Assembly: GCA_017163975.1 (NCBI GenBank)
Contig: JAFFSR010000240.1
Location: 1,116,001 to 1,180,000 of the forward strand
DNA: 64,000 bases
Source: Anastatus disparis
Taxonomy: Eukaryota > Arthropoda > Insecta > Hymenoptera > Eupelmidae
Reading direction: 5' to 3'
Shown here piece after piece: positions 14,401 through 26,954 of the stretch. The translations under genes were made by a program, and so were the position numbers. The notes beneath the pieces were generated by a model that made no database searches, was not told the origin of the DNA, and saw only the letters and a program-made list of their open reading frames with translations. How positions within the stretch are numbered: position 1 is the first letter of the stretch; each line of letters opens with the position of its first letter.

Positions 14401-16202
14401 AATTTTCTTTTTACTAATTTGATTTTTAACATTGAAGAAATAATATATCTAATTAAAAAATATGGCATTGTGAATAATCATTTTAAATTTCAAAAAATTT
14501 TACTGAAATTTTCTCACCAGTTTGATATTTTTTAATTACTTGTATTATTTTATATAAGAAAAACGACAGAATCATAAAGAAAAATATGTTTACTAATTTT
14601 TATAATATATTTTTAATTTTATTGAAAGCGAAAGATTCAACGGGAAAAATATTTGTTTTAATTAATCTATTAAATTTGTTTTATCAAACGAAAATTAAAT
14701 TAAACATAAACATCTTTTTCATATTTTTGAAGACCATGAAATTTTTCTGTTTGGAAATGTCTTTTATGATATTTTGTAGAATAATTTTTCATAATATTTT
14801 GTTTTAAGGATTATTCAATCATAAAATAAACTGATGCTGTGCGTAAAAAAACGTTCAAAGTGGATCAATATATTCCTTCGAACAGGTCTTGGTATAATCT
14901 TAATAATATTCGACGTCGAAACAAAATTTACGGATTAAAAATTGTATTTATATACAATAAAATTAAATATTTTTTCAACAAATATAAAATCAATAGAAAA
15001 AAAAATTTAATTTTGAAATTTTCACTCAAACTGGTTACAAAAACAAATACATTAACGTACTTACATTAATGTAATTTGAGCTCTCAAAATTAATTTTGAG
15101 GAATCAAAAAATAAAAGAAAAAAAATTATTGAATTTTCTATCGTAAAGCTTTTTATGAAAAGCAAAAAATAATCTCTTATTTTTCCAAAAAAAATTTGTA
15201 GAAAAACAATAATTTTTTCATAAATATCATGATATAAAACCGTATTTAAAAAATGAAATCTAGAACTTGATTACATAATTAAAATAATTAACGAAATCCT
15301 ATTTGGACATTATGCGCATTTAGCGACTAGCACTTGATGCTGATTGATTTAACAAGCAGGATGATTAGACGACGCATGCCAGCTTTTGTACTATCGAATA
15401 TCTCTCATATATATCCATTTTACTCGTTTAGCTTTTTAAAAATTTCATACACCAATAGCTTTTTCTCTATCCGCCTATGAGAATAAGACACTTGAGAATT
15501 CTATAGTGCTACTTGAAATCGTATAGCATTGAAAGTAAAAAAAGGCGATATGTTTGAATATACACATATATACTAGTATCATGATTTTAGTTTTTTAGCA
15601 CGTGTCCAACGTAGGCGTACTTATATACTTTGCTTATAACAACAAACTTTATACAAGCAAAGAGCCACTCGATACCTCTATCTCTCTCTTTCTTTTTTTT
15701 CTTGTTTCGTTTCGTCTCCCTCTAATGTATTGTTTATAAAAGAGAGAGAGAAGAGGTACCAAGCATTAATTCAGTTGTAGTGAACACTTTCACAATGAGC
15801 TACCGGCCCTATACCTCATAAATGTAAATTGAAAGTCTGTGTATATATAAGCTTTCGGAAAAAAATCTTTGACGTTCGTTGTTTCGTTTTTCTTTTTTTC
15901 CTTTTACTTTTACGAGAAAATTTAAAGGGATAATGTTAAGACGAATACGGACGATGATTGATTATTTTCAATATGTAAATCGGTAAACATGTTTAGTTGT
16001 AAACTATAATAATTCATACTTTACTCATAACTTTAATAATCTTAATTTCTTAATTTATTTATAAACTTTTTAAAAAATTAGTATTAAGTATTAAAATTAG
16101 AGTAATAATTTTAATTACATTTCTTTATCAATATCAATTATATTCTCATAAAATATTTTGAAATAAAATCAATATTCACTCAGCCGAAGTTCTCTGTTTT
16201 TT
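11448..16202. other. Gene-free stretch
   Basis: Simple-sequence islands at about 11640-12210, 13000-13360, 13830-14300 and 15330-15950 alternate with AT-rich DNA. No gene was recognised. Confidence 0.6.
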
Positions 16203-16393
16203 TAATTATTTAACGTCATTGTATTTCTCCTATCGTTGAGATGCTAATTAACGACGGAGGTCGTCAATGTTTTTGTGAACTGCAGCACATGTAAAGTTTA
16301 GTGGTGCTTGTATAAATCGGCAGAGAACGGAATTCGAACTCGGAACCTTGAGATTACGAATCCATCGCTCTACCGAATGAGCTACTGAGATCC
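16203..16393 (-). mobile_element. tRNA-derived SINE copy
   Basis: Minus-strand copy with the head at the right (GATCTCAGTAGCTCATTCGG) and the tail at the left (GACGTTAAATAATT). A small deletion removes part of the body next to the head. The B box carries one change (GTTCGAATTCC). Confidence 0.86.
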
Positions 16394-19154
16394 TGTATAC
16401 TTATCCATCATTTGAGTATGTATAATTATTCATTTTCATATCTCACTTTCTAATAAATATTTATTTTTTATTGATTGATTGCTTTTTAACATTAAATTAA
16501 ATAAGTACTCAACATTAAACTTGCAAATAATCTAATTTTCTGGTCGAATAAAGCCAAAAAAATGAGATAACATTAAAAAATAAATTCGATTATTGTGATC
16601 GTAGTAAACTAAGCCACAATAATAAGATTGCTATAATATTATCGAAACGGTGTCAACCAATTCTGTAAATCCCTACAGTAATCTTGCAATCGTTATATAC
16701 ATATAACCTCGAAGGCTCTCAAAGATCGCCTATAATTAACACTTTAACTGTAGCCTTGTTGAAATTCGATTATTTTTTTTTCATTTTTTTTACGGGAGCA
16801 ACATTTCAATCAAGCTCATCCAAACATCCCTTTAAGCTACGATGAAAAGATTCGACCCAATAATTACTTTCACTAATGTAATCGATATCGCATCACTAGA
16901 GGAAAATAAAAAATACAGATTTTTCAAATAAACTTTTTAATCTCAAAGATAATATATAATTGTAATATTGTAACGGATTTTCATCGCATTTTTGTATGAA
17001 TATCAATTATATTGCAAGCGATAAATTTCAGTTTTTTTACGTCTTTTTTTTATTTAATTAATTGACGTTTAATAGAAGGCCTACATTTGAATTTAAAACA
17101 ATTGATTTTTTTATTAAATACAATATGTAATTGAATGTTTTGCTTTAATTTATTCTTGGTTAAAATGTTCTTTGTATAAAAAACAAAAAAATAAACTACT
17201 TAAAACATTCATCGTAAATTATTTAACAGCAAAAAAAAAACTTTCATTAATAATTATTCTTACCTCGCTTTATCTTTTATACTTTGTAATTTTTTACACA
17301 ACATCTCATCAACGGACTAACTAATCCGTATACATTCTCGTTTTTTTTAATTTTCTTCTTTTTTTCACGAAACACTCTTCGTTTATACCTTAACCGTGTT
17401 GAGATCGAAACCCAAAACTGATGGTTAATTATGTTTCAGCCGCAACTGAGAGAGAGAAAGGGAAAAAAAAGAAAAGATATATAGAAAGCAAGTATATATA
17501 AACGAAGTCTCAATAGCTCGCGAGCGCGCGAGAGCTCGAAGGAGGGTTCCTTTTTTCTTTCTTTCTTTTTTCATTTCGTTTTTTCTTTCTTTTTATTTTA
17601 CTTATGCGCCACGCGCCGCCACGTGTCAGTGTACTGTACGGAGGAAACGATGCGCGCAATTCGTTGGCTGTATACGCGATAGCACATTGAAACATAAAAG
17701 GGCCCTCGTGTATATATATATATACATACATATAACGTGAGCATAAGAAATCTTGACGCATGAAGAGAGTATTTTTTTATGTTTGTACGTGTGTGTGTGC
17801 TGGACGAAAAAAAGTAAGAGAGAGTGAATGAAGCAAGTAAACTTATGAAATTGAGATGGCCAGTTGAAAAAGAGCACACGCGAGTTATCGGATGAAATAT
17901 TGAGTAATTGTGGGCTTGATGCGCCGCTTCGTGTTTCATTCTCTTTTTTTTTCTTTACGAGTTTCAATGTGGTATGAGTATAGACAGTTAAGCTTTCAAA
18001 TGGACTGATTTTGATATTTTAACATTGGTAACGATATTGTTCGAAATAAATGGTTTATACTTTTTTAATGCTAATATCATTATAATAATACTAATTAAAT
18101 ATTTAATAAATTTCATTTTATATGAATAACTTGCTTTAGAAAATTAATTTTCAAAAAATGTAAAAATAATTTAAATTAAATTCCTAACATTGTTAAGTTA
18201 TATTAAGTTAATAATATATTCAATAAAAATAGTCGCAAAAAGCATTAAAACAAAAATTCCTTTAAAAGATTACATGAATTGGACAACTGATTTTTTTAAA
18301 TTAGTTTTTTTTAATCAGGTTTCATGGTAAAATAAATTTTTAAATAAGAGGATTTTAATTAACCTACTTTTTAAAAACTATCTATGTCACAATGATAGAG
18401 CAGACAATATGTGAAAATTTTGAATCACTAAATATTGAGTTTACTTCAAAATTCATAAAATATATATATTTTCAGCAAATAAAAAATAATTGTCTAGTTT
18501 TTTTACAGAAGGAATCCAATACGAGACTGTAAAGCATTAGATATAATAATACTTAAAAATTTTTTTTCTGATTTTCATCAGAATTAATATGGAAAGATCG
18601 GTAAATTTAAACGTCATATTTTCAGAATTGAATGCTTCTTATGCAACACTGATACTAAAGATCATGTCATATAGTAATCTTATTTGTTCTTCTATAAATA
18701 AAATTTTTAATTCATATTTGCATTGTTATTTCTATCGCTTTTTTATGAGAATTTTAAGCATTTAAAAATTCATAATCAATATCTTTAGCGTGAATCATAA
18801 TCAATATTTTATCTGATGTGAAAAGGTTACTTTTGATTTATTCTTTTGGCAACATGTTAAAATATTTAAAAATAATTTTTATCCCTAAGTTGTTTTAATA
18901 TTTTCCATAACTTTTTTCTAATTTAAATCGAAGTGTCCACAAAACAGAATTAATGAATTCTAATAAACTCAGATACTGTATAATCTTAACTTACTTATAT
19001 ATATATGCATTGTATTTTTTCTTTATTGATATTATTTTTTATTATATAAAAGGACAGCGTTTGTTTGAGTATTCTCAAATATTTCAAAAACTACTCAACC
19101 AATCGTTTTCAAATTTAATTTTTAGATTCTTTATAATGTGACGAGTGTCATAAG
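16394..19154. other. Gene-free stretch
   Basis: An island with GA/CT tracts, TATATA and a CACGTG E-box (17620-17625) spans about 17290-17990. The rest is AT-rich. No gene was recognised. Confidence 0.6.
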
Positions 19155-19730
19155 TTATAGGGTCGGAGTCCCGATTACTGAGCCTGTCCCGAACACTGTG
19201 TTCTTATATATAATTGTTTTTATAAAATGAATTTTATAAAAAAACTGAAAGAAAAAAATGTCATAATAAAGTCGAAAGATCAATCTTTAATTTGCAAAAA
19301 TTAATTCTATATCATATCAATTAATTTTTCGTAAAAAAAAACTTTTTAATTCTATTCATTTCTTAGCACTTATTGCGAATTCCTTAAGAAAAATCTTAAG
19401 GAGAGGTACAATCTTTCAAGATGATTAATTACTTTTAAAAATACAATTACGTAACATAAAATGAAATATATTATAATAAAACAGTTAAATTTTATAATAA
19501 ACATGAAAAAATTATTTTTAAAACCTTTTTTTATTTATTTTTATGCAAAGTCCAGTAATACAGCATGATTTGAAAAGCTGACCATATTTCTGTGTGCCCG
19601 CGCGCGACTTCTCAACCTCACTTCTAATTACTACTTCGATATGTGATGCTCACTATTCGTAAAGGTTTCAACGTTTATGCATATCGTTAGTGTACATTAA
19701 ACTATATAAAACATTGAATATAAACATTAA

Positions 19731-20111
19731 GAAGGGACCGAACTATCTGTCTTTGTCTAATAGCGTTTTTCATCATTTATGTAAACACTATCCGGTATAA
19801 CAAGAAAAAAATAGCAGCCCCCGCTAGATATTAGTATAATTAGTAAATTTTGTAATAACAACCAAATTTTTTACCGCATAGTTTTTGACTAATTAGAGAC
19901 CTACTAGCAATCTAGAATATAACCTATCTTTTTTTGGTAGGTCTCTAATTATTCAAAAACTACGCAGTGAAAAAATTTGGTTGTTATTACAAAATTTACT
20001 TATCATACTAATATCTAGCGGGGACTGCTATTTTTTTCTTGTTATACCGGATAGTGTTTACATGAATGATGAAAAACGCTATTAGACAAAGACAGATAGT
20101 TCGGCCCCTTC
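19731..20111. mobile_element. 381-bp foldback (palindromic) MITE flanked by TTAA
   Basis: The two arms, about 175 bp each (19731-19908 and 19938-20111), are near-perfect reverse complements around a loop of about 29 bp. TTAA occurs on both sides (19727-19730 and 20112-20115), a piggyBac-like target duplication, although the ends (GAAGGG) do not match the usual piggyBac termini. It sits inside the element at 19155-21345 and so is younger than it. Confidence 0.85.
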
Positions 20112-20442
20112 TTAAAAATATTTTAATAATATTTTTTTTCGTTTGTAATACATAAAAATGAATAAAAGTACACTGAGAGAAATCCTATAATAAATATAAC
20201 TATAGATTGTATTCAAAATTACTATATTATATAGTACGAGTGGGACATTTCTGCATTATAACAAATTTTACTATATTACATAGTAAAATTTATGAAAACA
20301 GATGTGTAGAAAAAAATTTTTTTTTTTTTTTTTTTTGTACCCGAAATTTGACATTGAAATTTTTAAATTCATTTAATTTTAGATTTATTTATTAATTTTA
20401 ATTATATCAATTTTTTAAAAATATATTACCCAAGAAAAAAAC

Positions 20443-20518
20443 GGACCTGAAGTGGAGTCGAACCCGGGACCTCGAGACTGGAGAGCGTGAACGTTACCGA
20501 CTGCGCCATTACGACATG
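20443..20518 (-). other. tRNA-like sequence inside a MITE (tRNA pseudogene or second SINE family head)
   Basis: The minus strand has an A box TGGCGCAGTCGGTAACG and a B box GGTTCGACTCC at tRNA spacing. The would-be acceptor ends do not pair, so it is not a working tRNA. It differs from the abundant SINE head (B box GTTCGAATCCC) and so comes from another tRNA or SINE family. Confidence 0.65.
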
Positions 20519-20640
20519 TTACTTATAAAATTTCGAATCGTCTACATATGTTACCCAACTATACTTTCAATTTGGTAGAAAATTTTGAGGTTAGAAATAA
20601 ATTTACAGATCATCGACTCGACATTACTATTTGAAATAGT

Positions 20641-20719
20641 AAAATTTATTATATTCATAATAAAATTTATTATATGCATAATGAAATTTATTATATGCAT
20701 AATAAAATTTATTATTTTT
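20641..20719. repeat. 21-bp tandem repeat, about 3.7 units
   Basis: The units AAAATTTATTATATTCATAA(T), AAAATTTATTATATGCATAA(T) and GAAATTTATTATATGCATAA(T) begin at 20641, 20662 and 20683. A partial fourth starts at 20704. They lie inside the CACTG-ended element. Confidence 0.85.
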
Positions 20720-21562
20720 ATAACATTAATTCCAACATAAGATATGAAATATTTTTACTCTGTCATAACAAATTTTACTATAGCATAATTTTTACTATGT
20801 AATATAACAATTTTTCTAATAAGATATAGTTTCATTTCTTAAACGATTGTTGCCAACCTTATCAAATTTATAGTAATATTTGTTATAAATGTAATAAAAA
20901 TCGTTATAATGCAGAAATGTCCCAGCTCTCCTATAAAATATAGTAATTTTTATTACTATCTATAACTAAAGTTATAATCTATTTTTCTCAGTGTATAAAA
21001 AAACGTGTTCTTTATACCAAAGAGGTTATGTTGCATATCGAAAAAGAACTCGGTATTTTGGAACACGGACTTGTAGACAGGGCACAGTAATTAGGGGAAC
21101 AGTAATATGACGAAAGACTTTTGCAAAACACAGTAATTTGTACAAAATAATTTTTTTTTGTTTCGGCTTAAATTCGATGAAATTATATGATTTTAATAAT
21201 AAAAAAAATTGCATTAGATACAGGGATGATTGAAGTATGCATATGCATTGATAGAAATGAAAATGGTAATAATTTGAATTAATGATGGATCTATTTCTTA
21301 GAAGATTATCTTAATGACACAGTAATCGGGACTCTGACCCTATAAATAATAACTTTTTTAACCAATAATTGCAATAAAATAATTATAGACCTGGATTATT
21401 AACGCGTAGCGAACTACTATTTTACGGCGTTCTGCGGTCAACATGATGTATCCTTGCTAGTTTCCTTGATTGCTCAATAGGTGGCGACCGATTTTGTCGC
21501 TCACTCTATTAAATTGGCACGGTAAAAATATTTATATCATTAAGATATTGAGTAACTATACA

Positions 21563-22235
21563 ACTTACTAGGAGAGTGTCACACCTCCGGATCACGGATT
21601 TTGCTCAAACTTCGAGATAAGTTTTCAGATGATAAAATATGGAAAAAGCTAAAGTTATAGTCATAAATACTCAATATTTCCCTAGTTACAGGCAATTAAA
21701 GAAAATCACTAAAAAAGTTACTAGATTTTTAAACGCATATAGTTCTTTAACGTCGATAGCTACAAGCTTGAAACTTTTTTTAAATTAAAGCTGAGCTCAA
21801 ATCCTTTCGAAATAGTAGTTACAGCATATCAAAATATTATTTTTCCCAAAGTTAGAGCGTAATAAGGATTGGACCTAATTTCAGCTTTTATTATTAATTA
21901 ATGTTTTTAAAAGAAAAATCAGGTCCAATGTTTATCACGCTCTGACTTTGGGAAAAAATAATATTTTTACATGCTATAACTACTGTTTCGAAAGGATTTG
22001 AGCTCAGCTTTAATTTAAAAACAGTTTCAAGCTTGTAGCTATCAATGCTAAAGAACTATATGCGTTTAAAAATCTAGTAACTTTTTTAGTGATTTTCTTT
22101 AATTGTCTGTAACTAGGAAAATATTGAGTATTTATGACTATAACTTTAGTTTTTTCCATATTTTATCATCTGAAAACTTATCCCGAAGTTTGAGCAAAAT
22201 CCGTGATCCGAAGGTGTGACACTCTCCTAGTAAGT
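21563..22235. mobile_element. 673-bp near-perfect palindrome (foldback element)
   Basis: Arms of about 310 bp (21563-21872 and about 21925-22235) are reverse complements with a few mismatches, around a loop of about 50 bp. The ends read ACTTACTAGGAGAGTG and its complement. Taking CTAGGAG as the terminus leaves TA on both sides. No coding frame. Its right end runs directly into a 28-bp sequence that is the terminus of another family (22232-22259). Confidence 0.85.
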
Positions 22236-22259
22236 CACCGATTTGGTTCCGACCGCCTC
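22232..22259. repeat. Solo terminal repeat of the TTAA-flanked family
   Basis: These 28 bases, AAGTCACCGATTTG through GACCGCCTC, are identical to the right terminal repeat of the element at 27317-27745 and are likewise followed by TTAA (22260-22263). No matching left end is visible on the other side of the palindrome, so this is a half-element or a terminus separated by insertion. Confidence 0.75.
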
Positions 22260-22263
22260 TTAA

Positions 22264-25200
22264 GCTAAATGCTCATAAGGGCAAGTCACAAAAGTAAAAA
22301 ATAAATTGATGTAGTGGAGTCCATTGTCAACTATTGAATTCGAACAATGGCATTGTTAAACGAGGCTACTGACATTTTACACATTTAGCTGACAAAGGTC
22401 CTGACTGATTCTGTTTTTAATCCAGAAAAGGGAGTACAACAGTCCCGATTGAGATATTAATATAGTGCTTTATGTATCCGATTAAGATTGAACTCAACCG
22501 CGTTTGAAAACAAAGCACTTACGATTAATACAACCACACGCGGGAGAAATCATGCCCCATCTGTTTGGGACTGATATGCTCCCAAACTCGAAAAGCATCA
22601 TTTTTAAAATTGTATTACCACGCCACTAGATTGAGAGCTTTACGCTTTATATGAGGAATCGCTGCGATACTAAACTTTACTTGGACTACAAAGGACTCGA
22701 CTCATAAACATAAAACAAACATTTGTTAATATTTTTAGCATATGATACATGATGAATTTTCTATATTATTAGACTAGCATATTTTCATCTTCTGTAATTT
22801 CGGAACCGAATGAATTTTTTGACTCAGCAAAGCTTTAATAAAATTATTTAATTTATATTTTCTTTTATGTTTTTCTGTAAGAGTTTTAATTGTTCGGGCA
22901 TTCAAATTTTTATAAGCGACTCTTTTCACTATATTTTCAAAGAAATACCTGAATCCTTGTCCCAGGGTTTATTCGATTAAAAGAAAAAAAACGGGCTTAT
23001 TTTTTTCATCAAAAAATTATATCCTGCAGTTTTAGCCAAATCTTTTTGCAGAGGGACCTCTTCTCGTCAGTATAAGGATACATTACCTCACGATAGCAAA
23101 CAGTATTACTTTCCATAAATTTATAAACTAATAATAGATGTACCTTTTATTCTTACGGTATATGTATCTACAAAAATAAAGTAAATACATTCAAACCTGT
23201 CCGTTTCACACTTGCGAATTTTTGAAGAATCTTGAAATATTTTTTCCATATTTAACAGTTTATATGATATTACAGATATTCGATAAATATTTCGAAATAC
23301 TCTATTATACTTGAGTTTGTACTGATTGACTTGTTACATTTTGAAATGATACCGCAACCATTGACAAAATAATGGACTAAAGGTTACTAAATGAAAAAAG
23401 TATATCGTACTAGATCAGTCTCTGATTTAACATTATTAATTATTCATAATCTGAGGAAATTTTTAATTTTTAGTTAGAAATTAGAAAAAAAATTGATATT
23501 TGTTGCTTGCTTTCCTTGGTAGTTATTAATAAATTAAAAGTAACGTGATGCATTTTTCAAATCCGAAAGGAACTGACATAGCACAATCAAGAAATTTAAA
23601 CTAATTTTCATAACAACATGCAAAATATCTCCTACTTTTCATTTTTTTTCTTAATGCCTTTCTCGTACTTCATAAACTTCTCCACCTCTACATGTAGTAG
23701 GCAGCAAAAGTAAGCGCATATATAGCCGCGTCTTTTTTGATCGGGGCGACGCGCAGTCGCTGCGGGGTAAAAGGTGCGCTCCTTGCAACTTCTTATATAC
23801 ATTTCTAAGAAGACCGATATATAATATCCATATACAACCCAGAGAACTTTCTTTTTTAAGTATAGAGAAGAGAAACCAGAAAAAGATGCAACAGAGAGAG
23901 CTACTTCCATATACACATGTGTATGCGTTATAAACGCATATGCCAACTTGTTGCAGCAGTACAGGAAAAACCATTGCTCTAAAGATGATCCATCCCGCAA
24001 GCTAAATATGCAATCTGAAGCGCGTGGGATATATGTATGTGTATATATATGCATTTGGACCAGCTGCTTGTTCAACGAAGACGCGCGTGTTGCCAACGAT
24101 TAACCAAGGATCAACGTTTATGTTAAGTGTTCGCTAAGGCTAAAGTACAAAGAATAAAGATAGGATGTATAATAGACCAAGAAGAGTTTTATACGCAATA
24201 TGCAATTTTTTTTCTTTTTATTTTTTTCTTTCTCTCTTTTTTTGGATTCTTCGGTTGATGAGTTTAAATAGCGTGTGTGTGTGCTCCGAGCTACGTTATA
24301 AATGTAAATGTCATTTTTAGAATTGAGGTATTCATTTTCAGAAACACGTAGATGCAATTATTGCAATTGTGGCTTTAACACATATATACGTACATGCAAG
24401 CTGGAAAACATTGTAATATCTAAAAAAAAGTACTTGTGTATTATAGTATTTTGTAACCTTACAATTAATGAAAGACAATTTACTTAAATTATGATAACGA
24501 TGTTATTTTTCTACTAATCCCATTGTTATTCTTTTCTTACAATAATTTGTCTTCTCTAGGTAATAATAATAATTTTTTACTCCCGCTTGAAATAAAGATA
24601 ATTATATTTTTGAAAATAAAAAATAAATACTTTAATAAATTGGTAGTTGTCCAAAAAAAAATTTTCTTCGGTTTATTTAAAAAAAACTACGGAGTTACAT
24701 AGTATATTGAATTGTCTGCTCTTGTCTGAAAGTAAGTTTGTTTTGAAAATAATAAAATCAGAATAGATATTTTGACGTTTACTATCCAATTGCTACCAAG
24801 CCGTTAATCATTTAACCATCAACATGTGATTTTAAACATTTTGTAAGCGTCGTTAGCAATAAATACAATCCTCTTGTATGCTAATGAGGAAATATAAGGA
24901 AGAAGAAATAGCTATATTATCACTTTGATTCCTTTATAGATTTAACTTAAAAAATCGCCTCGGGCTTTTTCAACCTTTCTTCTTCTTTTTTTCTTGTATT
25001 AGCGATTGAATACCAAAACGTTCGAAAATTTTGACTATAGGAAACCAAGCTAAATTGGTTTGGAGGATGAGAGAGCAGGTGCTACACGATTCTTTTGTGT
25101 ATTCTTGTGTATACATAAAGTATGGCCTTCAATCTGTCACGCAATTTGTAAATGGAGAAAGCTTAAAAAGTAGGTTATTTTGTTTTTAATAATTTTTATC

Positions 25201-26390
25201 ATTATGATTAAAAAATTGTGATTAATTTAATTACTGTTTACTAAATTTTATCTAATTTCATACATTAAATTTATGATTTTTTTTACTTGATTTTATGGTA
25301 AAAAAATTCAAATAAAGCCATTTCAATGTAATATTAATTAAATAATAAAATTATTAAGAGTCCTTATATTTAATCTGATTTATACGAACGCAAGTTTGTT
25401 ATTTCATTTGATTATTTTTTTTTCTTACATACTCTTATAATTGCAGGATCTGTTATTTATACACAGTATATCCTCTGCAAAAGCAAAAGCAGAAATGTCC
25501 ATTAACACTTTGATTAATTCCAGCAATAAAATTAAGTTGTCATTCCAGAAACTCAATCCTCTCATTCCTATTCTGAAGCTCGACCAAAGGATAAAAAAGA
25601 ACAACAAAAAGTTAGCCCTTACGCTTGAATCATATCTTTTTTTTATTTATTTTTTATTGTATCATTAATATTCGTTGTTGTTGCAATGGTGGTAGTGGAT
25701 AGCACATGCTATTGGCGCATCGTAAGAATCGACATGCGTATCGCTACTTCGCTATTAATGGCTCAGCTCTTGATCTTTTTTTTTGTTATTTTTCTTTATT
25801 CTTTCTTTCTCTGTTATGCTTGCATATTGCAAAGAGAGCGGTGCTTGGTAATTATGACTTTACAACAGCCCCAAGGGACATATAGGTAAGGTATATCTAT
25901 TGCTTATGCCATTGAAAGCCACACGCGCCTCAACATGGTCCATATAAAGAGTAATCTTTTTTTTTAAAGAAATTCAAGTGTATTTTAAAGCTTATCGAAA
26001 AAAATTCTTTTCGAGATTATCTTCTTTAACGCTATAAATTTTGTAATATTAAAATCTCAGGGTAAATTGTAAGCAAACGTATAAGTGTACCGGATAATTG
26101 GAACTCTTTATATTACGGATTTTCTTAGATAATTTTGAAATTTATGAGCTTGACGTATGTATAATTGAGATTAATGGTGTGGATCACTTTTGACGTAAGA
26201 ATTCTAGAGTATTTTATAAAAAAGCTTTGTAGAGTGATACATTAATTGGAATTTAAGAGCATATTTTCATAAATTTAATGATCATAGAGAAATTTAATAA
26301 TTTTCATAATTTCATGAAATGATTATTATTGTTATTATCGTATATACTTTGCATAGAAAATTTGTGATATTATTCGATGGTATTTTGTTA
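22264..26390. other. Gene-free stretch, mixed composition
   Basis: No conserved coding exon was recognised. 22264-23060 is less AT-rich and unlike its surroundings (possibly decayed transposon), but no protein or termini could be identified. 23630-24400 and 24840-25140 are simple-sequence islands with CT/GA and TATA runs. The rest is AT-rich. Confidence 0.6.
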
Positions 26391-26552
26391 CTTCTTATAA
26401 TGCGTTTTCTGATCCATAAATTTTTGTAAAGTTTATTGGTATATTTTCTCATTTATAATACTAACTAATTTTTTAAATATCAAGTGTCTTTTCAATGCTG
26501 GCTTTTCTACCTCACTACAAATAAATTCTTATAAAAATAAATTTAAATTTTC
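26391..26552. repeat. Dispersed repeat, copy 1
   Basis: Related to 50921-51084. Both copies run from CTTCTTATAAT(G/A)CGTTT, through AATGCTGGCTTTT and CA(C/-)T(A/T)CAAATAAATTCT, to TTTAAATTTTCT. Both lie left of a minus-strand SINE, so repeat and SINE travelled or were duplicated as one unit. Confidence 0.75.
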
Positions 26553-26617
26553 TGATTTTTTTATTACTTTCAATATTTTTTAACATTATGAAAAATAAAA
26601 AAATATAAAATTATTTA

Positions 26618-26825
26618 AGGCGACTACCGAGGTTAGGCTAAATTTTCATTTCGTAGTTTACAAATTACGCTTTTAGTTTGTAAAATTTTTTGGATTTATA
26701 AGTTTTCCACCATTCTGTGGGTATCATAAAATGGTAGAAAATTAAAAAATCCAAAAAAATTTATGTATTAAAAGCATGATTTGTAAACTAAAAAATAAAA
26801 CCTAACCTAAATTCCGAAATCGCCT
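26618..26825. mobile_element. About 208-bp foldback MITE
   Basis: Outer ends AGGCGA and TCGCCT open two imperfect inverted arms sharing GTTAGG, TAGTTTACAAAT, TTTTTTGGATTT and CCATT/AATGG. The loop is GTGGGTATCATAA-like. It sits between the dispersed repeat and the SINE; the related locus near 51.1 kb has no such sequence there. Confidence 0.7.
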
Positions 26826-26859
26826 CAATACAATTTAACGATTAAAAATTTTTTTTTTT

Positions 26860-26954
26860 ATTTTATTTAATGTTGCTGTGTTTATGCTATCATTGCGATA
26901 CTAATTAGCGACGGAGATTATCGGTGTGTTTGTGAACAAAGCACATGTAATTTA
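26860..26954 (-). mobile_element. SINE tail half, split by a later insertion
   Basis: The tail and middle of the SINE (ending CACATGTAATTTA in plus orientation) stop abruptly at 26954, where an 832-bp inverted-repeat element begins. The rest of the SINE resumes at 27787. Joining 26954 to 27787 restores the expected TACAGTGGTGCTTG order. Confidence 0.85.

Larger units (their letters stand above)
20171..20993. mobile_element. 823-bp CACTG-ended inverted-repeat element
   Basis: It starts CACTGAGAGAAAT and ends ATTTTTCTCAGTG, with TA on both sides (20169-20170, 20994-20995). The inverted repeats are long and imperfect (over 100 bp), including GGGACATTTCTGCATTATAA near both ends. It holds a tRNA-like sequence and a 21-bp tandem repeat but no protein frame. 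It is inserted in the 2.2-kb element. TA target use suggests a Tc1/mariner-like mechanism; CACTG termini would also fit other superfamilies. Confidence 0.8.
19155..21345. mobile_element. 2.2-kb terminal-inverted-repeat DNA transposon, non-autonomous, host of nested insertions
   Basis: The ends are 26-bp inverted repeats with one mismatch (19155-19180 and 21320-21345; outer bases TTATAGGGTC and GACCCTATAA). The outermost TA on each side may be the target duplication. The motif ACAGTAAT recurs near the right end (about 21084, 21099, 21130 and 21319), as expected for transposase-binding repeats. The interior holds two further transposons (19731-20111 and 20171-20993) and no transposase reading frame. 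The superfamily is not assigned. Confidence 0.8.

Noticed and set aside
20443..20518. A functional tRNA gene
   Set aside because: A and B boxes are good but the acceptor ends do not pair, and it is embedded in a mobile element.
21540..21563. Possible left TTAA terminus matching the solo repeat at 22232
   Set aside because: A TTAA is present at 21540-21543, but the following bases do not match the 28-bp terminus.
23632..24096. 154-codon minus-strand open frame, the longest in the window
   Set aside because: No recognisable domain, signal or splice context. A second frame of 107 codons overlaps on the same strand, so openness reflects the island's composition.
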